Positions 1 to 8,563 of a stretch of 64,000 nt of DNA are shown piece after piece (within the stretch, counting starts at the first letter, position 1; each line of letters starts with the position of its first letter). A program made the position numbers and the translations under genes. This stretch comes from Bifidobacterium felsineum (GTDB lineage Bacteria; Actinomycetota; Actinomycetes; Actinomycetales; Bifidobacteriaceae). The stretch lies in contig NZ_PEBJ01000002.1 of the NCBI RefSeq assembly GCF_002802915.1, positions 1 to 64,000 on the forward strand, written 5' to 3'. The notes under the pieces are model-generated. The model did not search any database, was not told where the DNA came from, and saw only the letters and a list, made by a program, of their open reading frames with translations.

Positions 1-78
1 CGAACCCGGAAGCTAAGGCCTGGCACGGCGATGGTACTGCACCCGACAGAGTGTGGGAGAGTAGCACACCGCCGCATA
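1..78 (+). rRNA. rrf: 5S ribosomal RNA, 3' part
   Basis: The first ~78 bases match the second half of an actinobacterial 5S rRNA: the CGAACCCGGAAG loop region, GGCGATGGTACTGC, and the closing GGGAGAGTAGCACACCGCCG helix strand. The 5' part lies outside the window, so the upstream sequence is probably the end of an rRNA operon. The exact 3' end cannot be set without the 5' pairing strand; it falls between about 74 and 80. Confidence 0.9.
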
Positions 79-88
79 CACACGTAAC

Positions 89-120
89 GAGGCCCGGTAG
101 AGCACACGCTCCCGGGCCTC
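89..120 (+). terminator. Hairpin after the 5S rRNA
   Basis: GAGGCCCGG (89-97) pairs with CCGGGCCTC (112-120) across a 14-nt loop, just after the 5S end. There is no real T tract, so termination strength is uncertain; its position fits the end of an rRNA operon. Confidence 0.6.
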
Positions 121-156
121 AACCATTATCCAGACCTATAACTTAACCAGATATAC

Positions 157-191
157 AAAAAGCCTTTCAGAGATAATCTGAAAGGCTTTTT
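157..191. terminator. Bidirectional intrinsic terminator
   Basis: AAAAAGCCTTTCAGA (157-171) and TCTGAAAGGCTTTTT (177-191) form a perfect 15-bp stem with a 5-nt loop and a T run on either strand. It can end the rRNA operon from the left and the aldo/keto reductase gene from the right. Confidence 0.9.
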
Positions 192-218
192 GATTAGTCA
201 AACCTAATAATTAGAAAA

Positions 219-1046
219 CTAGAAATCGAAGTTGTCAGGATCGGCGCCGTTGCGCTTACCGGTGTTGAGCGCGGTAACGGCGGCCATATCCTCAGGTGCC
301 AGGTTGAAGTCGAATACGTCGAAGTTCTGCTTAATACGCTCGGCGTGGGTGGACTTCGGCAGCACGACGATGCCGCGCTGGATGTGCCAACGAATCACCA
401 CTTGAGCGGCGGACTTGCCGTACTTGGCACCGATTTCAGCCAGCACCGGCTCGGCAAGCAGGTTGCCGCCAGTACCGCCCAGCGGGCTCCATGCCTCGGT
501 ATGAATGCCCTTACCGGCAAGGAAATCAATCAGCTCTTGGTTGGTGAACTGCGGGGAGGATTCGATTTGATCTACAGCAGGGACCACGTCACTGTTCTTC
601 AACAGCTCTTCAATATGATGCTGCTGGAAATTGCTTACGCCAATGGCCTTGGCACGGCCGGATTGATAAATCTTCTGCAGATCATCCCAAGCCTGCTGCC
701 AACCATCCGCAGGCCAATGAATCAGATACAGGTCCACATAATCCAGTCCCAAACGGTCGAGGCTCTCCTGGAACGCCTCAAGCCCGCGATGCGCGCGAAT
801 ATCGTCATTCCAGAGCTTGGTGGTCAGGAAGAAATCCTCACGCGGCACACCAGCACGGCGAATACCTTCGCCCACGGAAGCCTCGTTGCGATAGATCATC
901 GCCGTATCAATGTGGCGGTAGCCGTTCTCCAACGCTGTCTGTACGGCGTTGATGGTGGTTTCTCCGTCAGGAGTCTGGAACACGCCCAAACCAACCTGAG
1001 GAATCACCGTGCCATTGTTGAGGGTAATCGTCGATTGAAGCGCCAT
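219..1046 (-). CDS. Aldo/keto reductase (2,5-diketo-D-gluconate reductase-like)
   Basis: A 275-aa soluble NADPH-dependent carbonyl reductase of the aldo/keto reductase superfamily, full length for the family. The catalytic tetrad is visible: D47 (in GYRHIDTA), Y52, K77 and H110 (in LYLIHWP). The cofactor-binding end is present as LPKSTHAERIKQN near residues 230-245. Sequence style is closest to the AKR5 group (diketogluconate/methylglyoxal reductases), but the true substrate cannot be read from sequence. It is transcribed towards the terminator at 157-191 and is divergent from the FGGY kinase, with a 117-bp shared upstream region. Confidence 0.9.
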   Translation of the reverse strand: MALQSTITLNNGTVIPQVGLGVFQTPDGETTINAVQTALENGYRHIDTAMIYRNEASVGEGIRRAGVPREDFFLTTKLWNDDIRAHRGLEAFQESLDRLGLDYVDLYLIHWPADGWQQAWDDLQKIYQSGRAKAIGVSNFQQHHIEELLKNSDVVPAVDQIESSPQFTNQELIDFLAGKGIHTEAWSPLGGTGGNLLAEPVLAEIGAKYGKSAAQVVIRWHIQRGIVVLPKSTHAERIKQNFDVFDFNLAPEDMAAVTALNTGKRNGADPDNFDF

Positions 1047-1163
1047 AATGCCTCGCTTACTCGAATCAGTACGTTCCTGAGCTATTCTACGAATCAGAAC
1101 AGCTGATTATGCGGATTTTGCTTGGTGAGGAATCTCATCGTGGCTTATATAACGGAGCGGACT

Positions 1164-2630
1164 ATGCAGTATGTTGCAGCGTTTGATGCGGGAACCACGG
1201 CACTGAAAGGCGCGCTGGTGGCTGAGGACGGGCAGATTGTCGCCAGTGCAAGTTGTGACCTCACACTGATCATCGATGGCGATTTTCGCGAGCAGAATCC
1301 TAATGAATGGTGGCAGGCATTCTGCCAAGTATCCCAAACGATGCTTGCTCAAGCGCAAGAGCGCGAACCTGGCTTTACTGCTGCGCAAGTTGCCGGCATT
1401 ATCTTCAGCGGGCAGATGCAGGACGTCATTGCGTTGGATGCCGAACTCAAGCCTGTATGCAATGCGATCCTGTACTCGGACGGTCGCGCGGATGCCGAAG
1501 CCGAACAACTCGGCAATGCATACTTGGGTGGTACAGCACGATTCCTTGAAACCGTAGGCAACCGTTTGGAAGGTTGCCTGCCGCTGCCGAAGCTCATGTG
1601 GCTGCGAGATCATGAGCCGGCAACGTTCGAGCGCATGCGTCATGTGCTGATCAGCTCCAAGGATTATCTCATCGCACAGCTGACGGGCACGTGCATTGGC
1701 GATGTAGTAGCATGCTCAACAGCCGGTGCAATGAATATTCGCGCCGGGCAGTGGGATAAGGAACTGTGCGAGGCTGCGGGCATCGATATCGCACTGTTGC
1801 CTGAGCTGCATAAGCCACAGGATCGCATCGGCACTGTGACTGTGGCAGCTGCAGCGCTTACTGGATTTGCCACCGGCACTGCGGTGCACGCCGGCATTGG
1901 CGACGCCGGTGCCACTACATTCGCCAGCGGCGTCGCCAGACCCGGCCAGTACAACATCAATATCGGTACATCCGGTTGGATTGCCACTGTGTCTCCGGAA
2001 CCATTCGTCAACAAACCGGGGGCCGCGAACCTGAAGTTTGGTGTGGAACCGGGATTCGTAAACGCGGTGCCGTTCCTTAATGCCGGTGACGTGCACAAAT
2101 GGGCGACCGGTGTATTCGCGAACGGTGATTATGCCGAAGTCCATGAGTTGATTGCAGCATCAGCGCCCGGAGCCAATGGCGTGCTATGCCTGCCGTATTT
2201 GGTGGGGGAACGGTTCCCGGTGATGAATCCGACCATTCGCGGCACATACGTTGGCATCACGCCGGATACCACGCAAGCGGATATGGCTCGGGCGGCATTG
2301 GAAGGTGTGGCATTTTCGATTCGTCAAGGGATGGAAAGCTTCGATGCCGAGCCGATATCCATATCGTTGATCGGTGGCGGCGCCCGCGAAACCGCATGGT
2401 GCCAGATTCTCGCCGGTGTGCTGAACCATCCGATTGACGTATACGCCAACGCTGATATCCTGCCGGCCGTGGCGCTCACTTCATTGGTGTTTGATCAGCC
2501 TGACCTCGCTTCAAACATCGCCGAGACCACGACCTATGTGCCAAATCCGAAAGCCGTGCGTGTATATAACGAGCGTTACCCACGGTTCCTCAAGCTATAT
2601 CCGTCTATATGCACACTGCAAACCGTCTGA
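1164..2630 (+). CDS. FGGY-family carbohydrate kinase, xylulokinase-like
   Basis: A 488-aa sugar kinase of the FGGY family, probably phosphorylating a ketopentose such as D-xylulose. The N-terminal phosphate-binding signature AAFDAGTTALKGAL, the QMQD motif (around residues 93-96), the domain-linking NIGTSGW region and the C-terminal GGGARETAWCQ adenosine loop are all present. The ATG at 1164 follows a GGAGCGG site at 1154-1160 and puts the FDAGTT motif at the usual place; an upstream in-frame start at 1122 would add 14 unrelated residues. Xylulokinase is the best guess, but gluconokinase- or ribulokinase-like activity is possible. No sugar transporter or isomerase is adjacent. Confidence 0.82.
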   Translation: MQYVAAFDAGTTALKGALVAEDGQIVASASCDLTLIIDGDFREQNPNEWWQAFCQVSQTMLAQAQEREPGFTAAQVAGIIFSGQMQDVIALDAELKPVCNAILYSDGRADAEAEQLGNAYLGGTARFLETVGNRLEGCLPLPKLMWLRDHEPATFERMRHVLISSKDYLIAQLTGTCIGDVVACSTAGAMNIRAGQWDKELCEAAGIDIALLPELHKPQDRIGTVTVAAAALTGFATGTAVHAGIGDAGATTFASGVARPGQYNINIGTSGWIATVSPEPFVNKPGAANLKFGVEPGFVNAVPFLNAGDVHKWATGVFANGDYAEVHELIAASAPGANGVLCLPYLVGERFPVMNPTIRGTYVGITPDTTQADMARAALEGVAFSIRQGMESFDAEPISISLIGGGARETAWCQILAGVLNHPIDVYANADILPAVALTSLVFDQPDLASNIAETTTYVPNPKAVRVYNERYPRFLKLYPSICTLQTV

Positions 2631-2701
2631 TATCTCACGATACGGGTGAAAGTGAACGTTTCCGGGCACTTCGTGGCTTCACATTGCTACGATGAGGCGT
2701 T

Positions 2702-4099
2702 ATGAGCGAGAACATCATGCGAATCATCGACCTTCGTGGTCAGAAACTGTCCCGTGCCGAACTGCTGGCCGCGATGCCGCGCGCCGCAATGGGCACCTCC
2801 GAAGCCACCGATCTGGTGCGCCCGATTCTTGACGATGTCAAGGAGCGCGGTGCGGCAGCCCTGCGTGACTTTGAGGAAAAGTTCGACCATGTGCGCCCCA
2901 AGAACCTGCGCGTGCCGGCCGAAGCGATTGCCGATGCGCTCACCACGCTCGACCCTGAAGTCCGTGCAGCCATCGAGGAGTCGGTGCGTCGCGCCCGTGC
3001 CGTGGCCAAGAACCAGGTGCCGAAGGACTTCCACACGGATCTGGCTCCCGGTGCTCGCGTCGCCGAACGTTGGATTCCGATTCAACGCGTTGGCCTGTAC
3101 GTGCCTGGCGGCAAGGCCGTGTACCCATCTTCCGTGATTATGAACGCCGTGCCGGCACAGGCCGCAGGCGTCGAATCCCTGGCCATTGCCACTCCACCCG
3201 CACGCGATAACGCGGAAGGCCTGCCGAACAAGACCATTCTCGCCACCTGTGCCATCCTTGGTGTCGACGAAGTGTACGCGGTCGGCGGAGCACAGGCCAT
3301 CGCCATGTTCGCCTATGGTGCCAAGGGTTCCGAGCCACAGGACGGCGACGTGCTGTGCGATCCGGTCGACAAGATCACCGGTCCGGGCAACATTTTCGTG
3401 GCTACCGCCAAGTCCCTGGTTTCCGCATTCGTGGGTATCGATGCCGTGGCCGGCCCGACCGAAATCGGCATCATCGCCGATAAGGACGCCAACCCAAGCC
3501 TGCTCGCCGCCGATCTGATCGGCCAGGCCGAGCACGACGAGCTCGCCGGCTCTGTACTGTTCACCGATTCTCCTGAACTAGCCGAAAAAGTGCAGGAGAA
3601 CCTCAACTACCGTGTGCCGAAGACCGAGCACGCTGAACGCGTGCACACGTCTCTGTCCGGCGCCCAGTCCGCCATCGTGCTGACCGATGGTCTCGACCAG
3701 TCCATCGATGCCGCCAACGCGTACGCCGCCGAGCACTTGGAAATCCAGACCAAGGACGCGGACGCCGTGGTCAAGCGCATCAAGAACGCCGGTGCCATCT
3801 TCCGCGGCCCGTACTCCCCGGTGCCGCTGGGCGATTACATGTCCGGTTCCAACCACGTGCTGCCCACCGGCGGCACCGCTCGCTTCGCTGCAGGCCTCGG
3901 CGTGCACACGTTCATGAAGCCCGTCGAAGTCATCGAATACGACGAGGAAGGTCTGAAGGAACTCGCCGCCCGCATCAACGCGTTCGCAGTTTCCGAAGAC
4001 CTGCCGGCACACGGTGAATGCGTGCTCTCCCGCTTCGTGGAAGACCCGTATAACAAGGAAACCCTGCGCGAACAGGAAAAGGAAGCTGGTCTGCTGTGA
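2702..4099 (+). CDS. hisD: Histidinol dehydrogenase
   Basis: Catalyses the last two steps of histidine synthesis, oxidising L-histidinol to L-histidine with two NAD+. The 465-aa protein is full length; the family signature runs through [31 protein letters not shown] (the QAEHD zinc ligands) and the [10 protein letters not shown] region near the C terminus. Two starts are close: ATG 2702 and ATG 2717 (MRIIDLRG). The second matches the start of most homologues, but GATGAGG at 2691-2697 suits 2702 slightly better. It opens the histidine operon; its stop overlaps the GTG start of hisC by four bases, implying coupled translation. Confidence 0.95.
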   Translation: MSENIMRIIDLRGQKLSRAELLAAMPRAAMGTSEATDLVRPILDDVKERGAAALRDFEEKFDHVRPKNLRVPAEAIADALTTLDPEVRAAIEESVRRARAVAKNQVPKDFHTDLAPGARVAERWIPIQRVGLYVPGGKAVYPSSVIMNAVPAQAAGVESLAIATPPARDNAEGLPNKTILATCAILGVDEVYAVGGAQAIAMFAYGAKGSEPQDGDVLCDPVDKITGPGNIFVATAKSLVSAFVGIDAVAGPTEIGIIADKDANPSLLAADLIGQAEHDELAGSVLFTDSPELAEKVQENLNYRVPKTEHAERVHTSLSGAQSAIVLTDGLDQSIDAANAYAAEHLEIQTKDADAVVKRIKNAGAIFRGPYSPVPLGDYMSGSNHVLPTGGTARFAAGLGVHTFMKPVEVIEYDEEGLKELAARINAFAVSEDLPAHGECVLSRFVEDPYNKETLREQEKEAGLL

Positions 4100-5256
4100 G
4101 CACTATTCCCTCCAACCTGCCGCTGCGCAACGACCTGATCGGCGAGGAACCGTATGGAGCCCCGCAGCTCGACGTACCGGTGTGCCTGAATGTCAACGAA
4201 AATCCGTACGCTCCGGATCCGGCCGTATGCGACACCATCGCCAAGCGCGTGCGTGAAATCGCACCAACACTGAACCGCTACCCGGATCGCGAACACATTG
4301 AGCTTCGCAAGGCATTCAGCGACTATCTGGCCCGCGAATCCGGCACCCGACTGGACGTGGACGAACTCTGGGGCGCGAACGGCTCCAACGAGATCATGCT
4401 CCAGTTGTTCCAGGCGTTCGGTGGGCCCGGTCGCACGGCTCTGGGCGCCGACCCCACGTATTCCATGTATCCGGAATATGCGCGTGACACGTTCACCGGC
4501 TGGAAGCTCGCTCACCGCAACCCGGACTTCACACTGAACGTGGAGAAGGTCATCGAAGCCATCAACGAGGTCAAGCCCTCGATGGTTTTGCTGACCAGCC
4601 CGAACAATCCTACCGGCACCCCGCTGCCGATGGAGGACATCGAGCGTATCCTCGCCGCCTGCGAAACCGCCGAAGTCGCGGGAGCCGGAGAAGGCATGCA
4701 TCCGATTCTCGTCATCGACGAAGCCTACGTGGAGTTCCGCAAGCCTGGTACTCCGAGTGCTGTCAGCCTGATCAAGGACCATCCGAACCTGGCCGTCAGC
4801 CGCACGATGAGCAAGGCATTCGCCTTCGCCGGCGCACGCGTCGGCTATCTCGCAGCCGACAAGGGCATCATCGATTGCGTGCGCATCGTACGCATGCCGT
4901 ATCATCTGTCCGCTGTGACCCAAGCCGCCGCACTGGCTGCTTTCGAGCACACCGACGAACAGCTGAGCCGTGTGGAACACCTGCGTGAAACCCGCGAAGC
5001 CACCGCCGAATGGTTGAAGCAGCAGACTTACAAGGGGCAGCACCTCGAAGTGGCCGAATCCGGCTCCAACTTCCTGCTCTTCGGTGGCCATTTTGACAAG
5101 CGTGACGCCATCTTCGACGAGCTGTTGAAGCGCGGAGTCCTGATTCGCGTAGTCGGACCGGACGGTTGGCTGCGCGTATGCATGGGCACCGACGAGGAAA
5201 TGGAAACCTTCCGTAACGCCCTCGCCGAAGTGCTCCGTGTCGTAGAAGCAGCCTAG
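4096..5256 (+). CDS. hisC: Histidinol-phosphate aminotransferase
   Basis: PLP-dependent class I/II aminotransferase converting imidazole acetol phosphate and glutamate to histidinol phosphate. Of 386 residues, the PLP contacts are clear: NENPY near residue 34, SPNNPTG at 168-174, D208-E-A-Y211, and the Schiff-base lysine K240 in SRTMSKAFAFAGARVGYL. The start is a GTG overlapping the hisD stop. A 92-bp gap to hisB with its own ribosome-binding site follows. Confidence 0.95.
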   Translation: MSTIPSNLPLRNDLIGEEPYGAPQLDVPVCLNVNENPYAPDPAVCDTIAKRVREIAPTLNRYPDREHIELRKAFSDYLARESGTRLDVDELWGANGSNEIMLQLFQAFGGPGRTALGADPTYSMYPEYARDTFTGWKLAHRNPDFTLNVEKVIEAINEVKPSMVLLTSPNNPTGTPLPMEDIERILAACETAEVAGAGEGMHPILVIDEAYVEFRKPGTPSAVSLIKDHPNLAVSRTMSKAFAFAGARVGYLAADKGIIDCVRIVRMPYHLSAVTQAAALAAFEHTDEQLSRVEHLRETREATAEWLKQQTYKGQHLEVAESGSNFLLFGGHFDKRDAIFDELLKRGVLIRVVGPDGWLRVCMGTDEEMETFRNALAEVLRVVEAA

Positions 5257-5348
5257 GCAACACACTTCCACTTCGGAACTGCGGCAGGGCACCGGTACAA
5301 TCCGGGCCCTGCCGTGTCCGTTCCATTCGCACATAATCAGGAGACATG

Positions 5349-5951
5349 ATGGCAAGAACCGCACATATTGTTCGCGAAACCAGCGAATCACACATCGACC
5401 TTGAGCTGAACCTCGACGGCACCGGTCAGACCGACATCGACACCTCGGTGCCGTTCTACAATCACATGATGAACGCGCTCGGCAAGCATTCGCTGATTGA
5501 TTTGAAGATTCACGCTCACGGCGACACCGATATCGATGTGCATCACACCGTGGAAGACACCGCCATCGTATTCGGCGAGGCTCTGAAGCAGGCGCTGGGA
5601 GACAAGCGCGGTATCCGCCGATTCGCCGACGCCACTGTGCCGCTGGATGAGGCTTTGGCCAAGGCCGTGGTTGATATTTCCGGCCGCCCGTACTGCGTAT
5701 GCTCCGGCGAGCCGGAAGGCTTCGAATACTGCATGATGGGCGGTCACTTCACCGGCTCGCTGGTCCGGCATGTGATGGAATCCATCGCACTGCACGCCGG
5801 TATCTGCCTGCACATGCAGGTGCTCGCCGGCCGTGATCCGCACCACATCGCCGAAGCCGAATTCAAGGCATTGGCCCGTGCGTTGCGTTTCGCCATCGAA
5901 CCTGACCCGCGTATCGAAGGCTTGATTCCGAGCACCAAGGGAGCTCTGTGA
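5349..5951 (+). CDS. hisB: Imidazoleglycerol-phosphate dehydratase
   Basis: Dehydrates imidazole glycerol phosphate in histidine synthesis. It is the 200-aa monofunctional form, with no phosphatase domain. The paired manganese-binding motifs are present: HHTVED and, near the C terminus, [12 protein letters not shown] at 5349 is chosen over the adjacent ATG at 5346 because AGGAG (5339-5343) lies 5 nt before it. The stop TGA shares its last base with the next gene's ATG. Confidence 0.95.
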   Translation: MARTAHIVRETSESHIDLELNLDGTGQTDIDTSVPFYNHMMNALGKHSLIDLKIHAHGDTDIDVHHTVEDTAIVFGEALKQALGDKRGIRRFADATVPLDEALAKAVVDISGRPYCVCSGEPEGFEYCMMGGHFTGSLVRHVMESIALHAGICLHMQVLAGRDPHHIAEAEFKALARALRFAIEPDPRIEGLIPSTKGAL

Positions 5952-6694
5952 TGGCCGACAATACCGACGATAAGAACCAGGATTTGAATTCGGATCCGGA
6001 TAACGAGTCGCATTTCTCGGACGAAGAACTGGAGGCAGCACTCGCCGGATTCGAAAAGGAATTCGCCGACGAGGATGCGAGTACAGCTGATGCCGCCAAT
6101 GCCTCTGCCGACACCGACTCCGTTGATGATGCTGATGTGGCCAATGTAGCCGATGCAGTCAATGAGGCAATGGCCGACGTAGTCGATCCCTCAGTTGGTT
6201 TCGATAACGAACTTGCCGGATTACTTGGCAACAAGGCGAAAATCGCGCTGATTGTCACGCGTATCGCCGCTGCCGACCTGCTGGCCGCATTCTGCCAGCT
6301 TTCCGACATTTCGGCCGAATGCATCGGATCCAATCAGGGTGCCGTCGCCGTCTTGAAGAACCTTGATGGCGATGGCCCGGAGGCTGCTGCCAAGGATTTG
6401 ACCACCGTGGTATCCGGCATGGCCGTGGTCTTGGCAGTGAATCGTGCCGACAAGCTCGAAGCCACCATGTATATGCAGGGCGAAGCCGGTCAGACGTTTG
6501 CTCCGCCGGTGCTGTTCAATTCCACGCCACGATTCGTGGAGGATTTGATGCTCGGCATTGTGCCGCTGGTGCAACTCAAAAGTCAAGGATTCGAAGTCGT
6601 GAACTCCGCGGAACTCGACCATGACAAGGCTATGGAAATCATCGCCAAGCACACCAAGCAGGGGCGTGCCGGTCGCGGTTCGCGAATCGAATAA
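5951..6694 (+). CDS. Unknown protein inside the histidine operon, acidic N-terminal tail
   Basis: A 247-aa protein I do not recognise as a known enzyme. Residues 1 to about 85 are strongly acidic and low-complexity (many D, E, A, S, with repeats of the type ADTDSVDDADVANVADAVNEA), probably disordered. The remainder looks folded, with GNKAKIALIVTRIAAADLLAAF at the start, then FVEDLMLGIVPLVQLKSQGFEVV, ending in a basic KQGRAGRGSRIE. No signal peptide or membrane segment is apparent. It starts within the hisB stop codon (TGATG) and sits 33 bp before hisH, so it is almost certainly co-transcribed and coupled to histidine genes. A role in histidine synthesis or its regulation is inference only. 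Confidence 0.8.
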   Translation: MADNTDDKNQDLNSDPDNESHFSDEELEAALAGFEKEFADEDASTADAANASADTDSVDDADVANVADAVNEAMADVVDPSVGFDNELAGLLGNKAKIALIVTRIAAADLLAAFCQLSDISAECIGSNQGAVAVLKNLDGDGPEAAAKDLTTVVSGMAVVLAVNRADKLEATMYMQGEAGQTFAPPVLFNSTPRFVEDLMLGIVPLVQLKSQGFEVVNSAELDHDKAMEIIAKHTKQGRAGRGSRIE

Positions 6695-6727
6695 GCATAC
6701 GGAAATCACAAGGTAGGGGAGAAGCTT

Positions 6728-7375
6728 ATGACCACGGCAGTTGTATTCGACTACGGTTTCGGCAATGTGCGCTCCATGGTGCGCGCATTGGCGAATCTTG
6801 GCGTTGATACCACGCTGACGTCCGATTACCGTCAGGCACTTGAAGCGGATGGTCTCGTGGTGCCTGGCGTCGGCGCATTTGCGGCCTGCATGGAAGGCCT
6901 GAAGCAAGTGGACGGCGACCGCGTCATCTACGATCGCATCCGCGCCGGCCGCCCGGTGCTCGGCGTATGCGTAGGCGAGCAAATCATGTTCGAACATGGT
7001 ACCGAGCATGGCGAGCAGGCTGATGGCGTCGGTCTGATCGGCGGTTCCGTGGATCCGTTGGATGCCGATGTGGTGCCGCACATGGGCTGGGATACCATTG
7101 AGGCTGCCGAAGGTTCCGTGCTGCTCAAGGGTGTGGAACATGAGCGCTTCTACTTCGTGCACTCCTATGCGGCTATGGGCGTGAGCCCGGCTGACACTTC
7201 ACGTTTCTCCATTGATTTCGGTGATGAACCCGAGCGTGTGAGCTGGTGCCAATACGATCGCTCTCGATTCGTGGCCGCCTACGAACATGGCCCGCTGTTC
7301 GCCACCCAGTTCCATCCGGAGAAATCCGGCGATGCCGGTGCCCAGCTGCTGAAGAACTGGATCGCCACACTGTAA
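6728..7375 (+). CDS. hisH: Imidazole glycerol phosphate synthase, glutamine amidotransferase subunit
   Basis: Class I glutamine amidotransferase that feeds ammonia to HisF to make IGP and AICAR. The triad is C81 (GVCVGEQ), H196 and E198 ([10 protein letters not shown]). At 215 aa it is full length. Upstream GTAGGGGAG (6712-6720) is the ribosome-binding site. The synthase partner hisF is not in the window, nor are hisG, hisE or hisI, so the pathway is split between loci. Confidence 0.95.
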   Translation: MTTAVVFDYGFGNVRSMVRALANLGVDTTLTSDYRQALEADGLVVPGVGAFAACMEGLKQVDGDRVIYDRIRAGRPVLGVCVGEQIMFEHGTEHGEQADGVGLIGGSVDPLDADVVPHMGWDTIEAAEGSVLLKGVEHERFYFVHSYAAMGVSPADTSRFSIDFGDEPERVSWCQYDRSRFVAAYEHGPLFATQFHPEKSGDAGAQLLKNWIATL

Positions 7376-7428
7376 CAACTTGGGGCTTAACAACCTGTTG
7401 CCAGGTATTTGAAGAAAGGTTTACCACT

Positions 7429-8154
7429 ATGTCGTTGACTCTGCTCCCCGCCGTTGATGTGCGCGATGGCAAGGCCGTGCGCCTGCGCCAAGGCGAATCC
7501 GGTTCCGAAACTGATTACGGCTCACCGTTCGAGGCCGCTCGCACGTGGGTTGAAGCCGGTGCCGAATGGATTCACTTGGTTGATTTGGATGCCGCTTTCG
7601 GCACGGGCAACAACCGTGACCAGTTGCGCCAAATCGTCCATGAGCTTGGCGACAAGGTGAACATCGAGCTCTCCGGTGGCGTACGCGATGATGATTCGCT
7701 GGATGCTGCATTGGAAGCTGGTGCTGCCCGCGTCAACATCGGTACCGCCGCTTTGGAAAACCCGGATTGGACGGCTTCAGTCATCAAGAAGTATGGCGAC
7801 CGTGTGGCTGTAGGGCTTGATGTGCGTGGCCATACTTTGGCTGCCCGCGGCTGGACCCGCGAGGGCGGCGACCTATTCGAAACCATGAAGTTCTTGGATT
7901 CCGTGGGCTGCTCTCGTTACGTGGTGACCGATGTGGCCAAGGACGGCATGATGTCCGGTCCGAACATCGAACTGCTACGTGAAGTGGCCGAACGCACCAA
8001 CGCCAAGGTGACCGCATCCGGCGGCATCTCCAAGCTGGACGATCTGCGCGCCATCAAAACCCTGGCTGACTTGGGCGTGGACGCCGCAATCCTCGGCAAG
8101 TCCCTCTACGCGCGCGCCTTCACCCTCCAGGAAGCACTGGAAGTCGCGAAGTAA
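7429..8154 (+). CDS. priA: Phosphoribosyl isomerase A (HisA/TrpF dual type)
   Basis: A 241-aa (beta/alpha)8 isomerase. Actinobacterial PriA isomerises both ProFAR (histidine) and phosphoribosyl anthranilate (tryptophan). The dual-specificity signature is visible: [17 protein letters not shown] at the N terminus, [20 protein letters not shown] in the middle, and [15 protein letters not shown], followed by [11 protein letters not shown] phosphate binding. ATG 7429 follows GAAGAAAGG (7411-7419); a longer in-frame opening from 7246 lies inside hisH and is rejected. Last gene of the operon, 53 bp after hisH, followed by the hairpin at 8182-8213. Dual function is inferred from the family motif. Confidence 0.92.
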   Translation: MSLTLLPAVDVRDGKAVRLRQGESGSETDYGSPFEAARTWVEAGAEWIHLVDLDAAFGTGNNRDQLRQIVHELGDKVNIELSGGVRDDDSLDAALEAGAARVNIGTAALENPDWTASVIKKYGDRVAVGLDVRGHTLAARGWTREGGDLFETMKFLDSVGCSRYVVTDVAKDGMMSGPNIELLREVAERTNAKVTASGGISKLDDLRAIKTLADLGVDAAILGKSLYARAFTLQEALEVAK

Positions 8155-8181
8155 GCCACGGATATAGAAACTCATCGCATG

Positions 8182-8218
8182 ATGTGGGGTATTTCAACCG
8201 AGATGCCCCACATTTTCA
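8182..8218 (+). terminator. Terminator-like hairpin after the histidine operon
   Basis: ATGTGGGGTAT (8182-8192) pairs with ATGCCCCACAT (8203-8213) with one G-T pair, then TTTCAT. It lies 27 bp after the priA stop. Confidence 0.75.
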
Positions 8219-8257
8219 TAGGAGGCAACGGGTTACACGGGGAATTGCACTCTTGGC

Positions 8258-8440
8258 GTCCATAATTCCGATAATTATCCCCATTTTCCCGAATTATGGA
8301 CACTAAGAAAGTGTTGGCGTCCAGAATTCAGGGAATTAGCCTTGCCTGTCGTAATTTCGGACACTGAGTTCGAGTCAGTGTCCAAAATTCAGGGTGATGG
8401 GGATGTTTACCCGAATTATGGACGGTGTAAGTTCGCTGAC
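8258..8440. repeat. Three tandem 61-bp palindromic repeat units
   Basis: Three units of exactly 61 bp start at 8258, 8319 and 8380. Each begins with GTCCANAATTC (N = T, G, A) and carries the inverse arm ending in GGAC 44 bp later: GAATTATGGAC at 8291-8301 and 8413-8423, and the diverged TAATTTCGGAC at 8352-8362. The 22-bp centres differ. Across unit borders a second set of stems exists, the best being GGACACTGA (8359-8367) with TCAGTGTCC (8375-8383). It is not a CRISPR: only three units, repeats diverged, no cas genes. It fills the gap between the histidine operon and the LacI gene; function unknown. Confidence 0.85.
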
Positions 8441-8499
8441 AGGAGGCTGACTGTCTAGGGTGCGTTGGTTTGTGTGCTTCGGATAGTTGTATGCGTGTA

Positions 8500-8528
8500 T
8501 TGACGCGGTTCAAATAGGTACTATTGAA
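8500..8528 (+). promoter_or_regulatory. Probable promoter and auto-operator of the LacI regulator
   Basis: TTGACGCGGTTCAA (8500-8513) matches 12 of 14 positions of the palindrome TTGAACCGGTTCAA, the symmetrical version of the two operators found at 9634 and 9676. Its first six bases TTGACG also look like a -35 box, with ATTGAA/TATTGA near 8522-8528 as a weak -10. A repressor bound here would block its own gene. Confidence 0.55.
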
Positions 8529-8563
8529 ATAAATCGTCAATAACAAATAATGAGGAGGACTTT

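Noticed and set aside
3835-5391. 518-aa minus-strand reading frame
   Set aside because: Antisense to hisD and hisC, which have complete motifs.
7246-7428. N-terminal extension of priA
   Set aside because: It overlaps hisH in another frame; the ATG at 7429 has a proper ribosome-binding site and matches the family start.
8258-8440. CRISPR array
   Set aside because: Only three units, repeat halves diverged, and no cas genes in the window; the palindromic unit itself is the conserved part.
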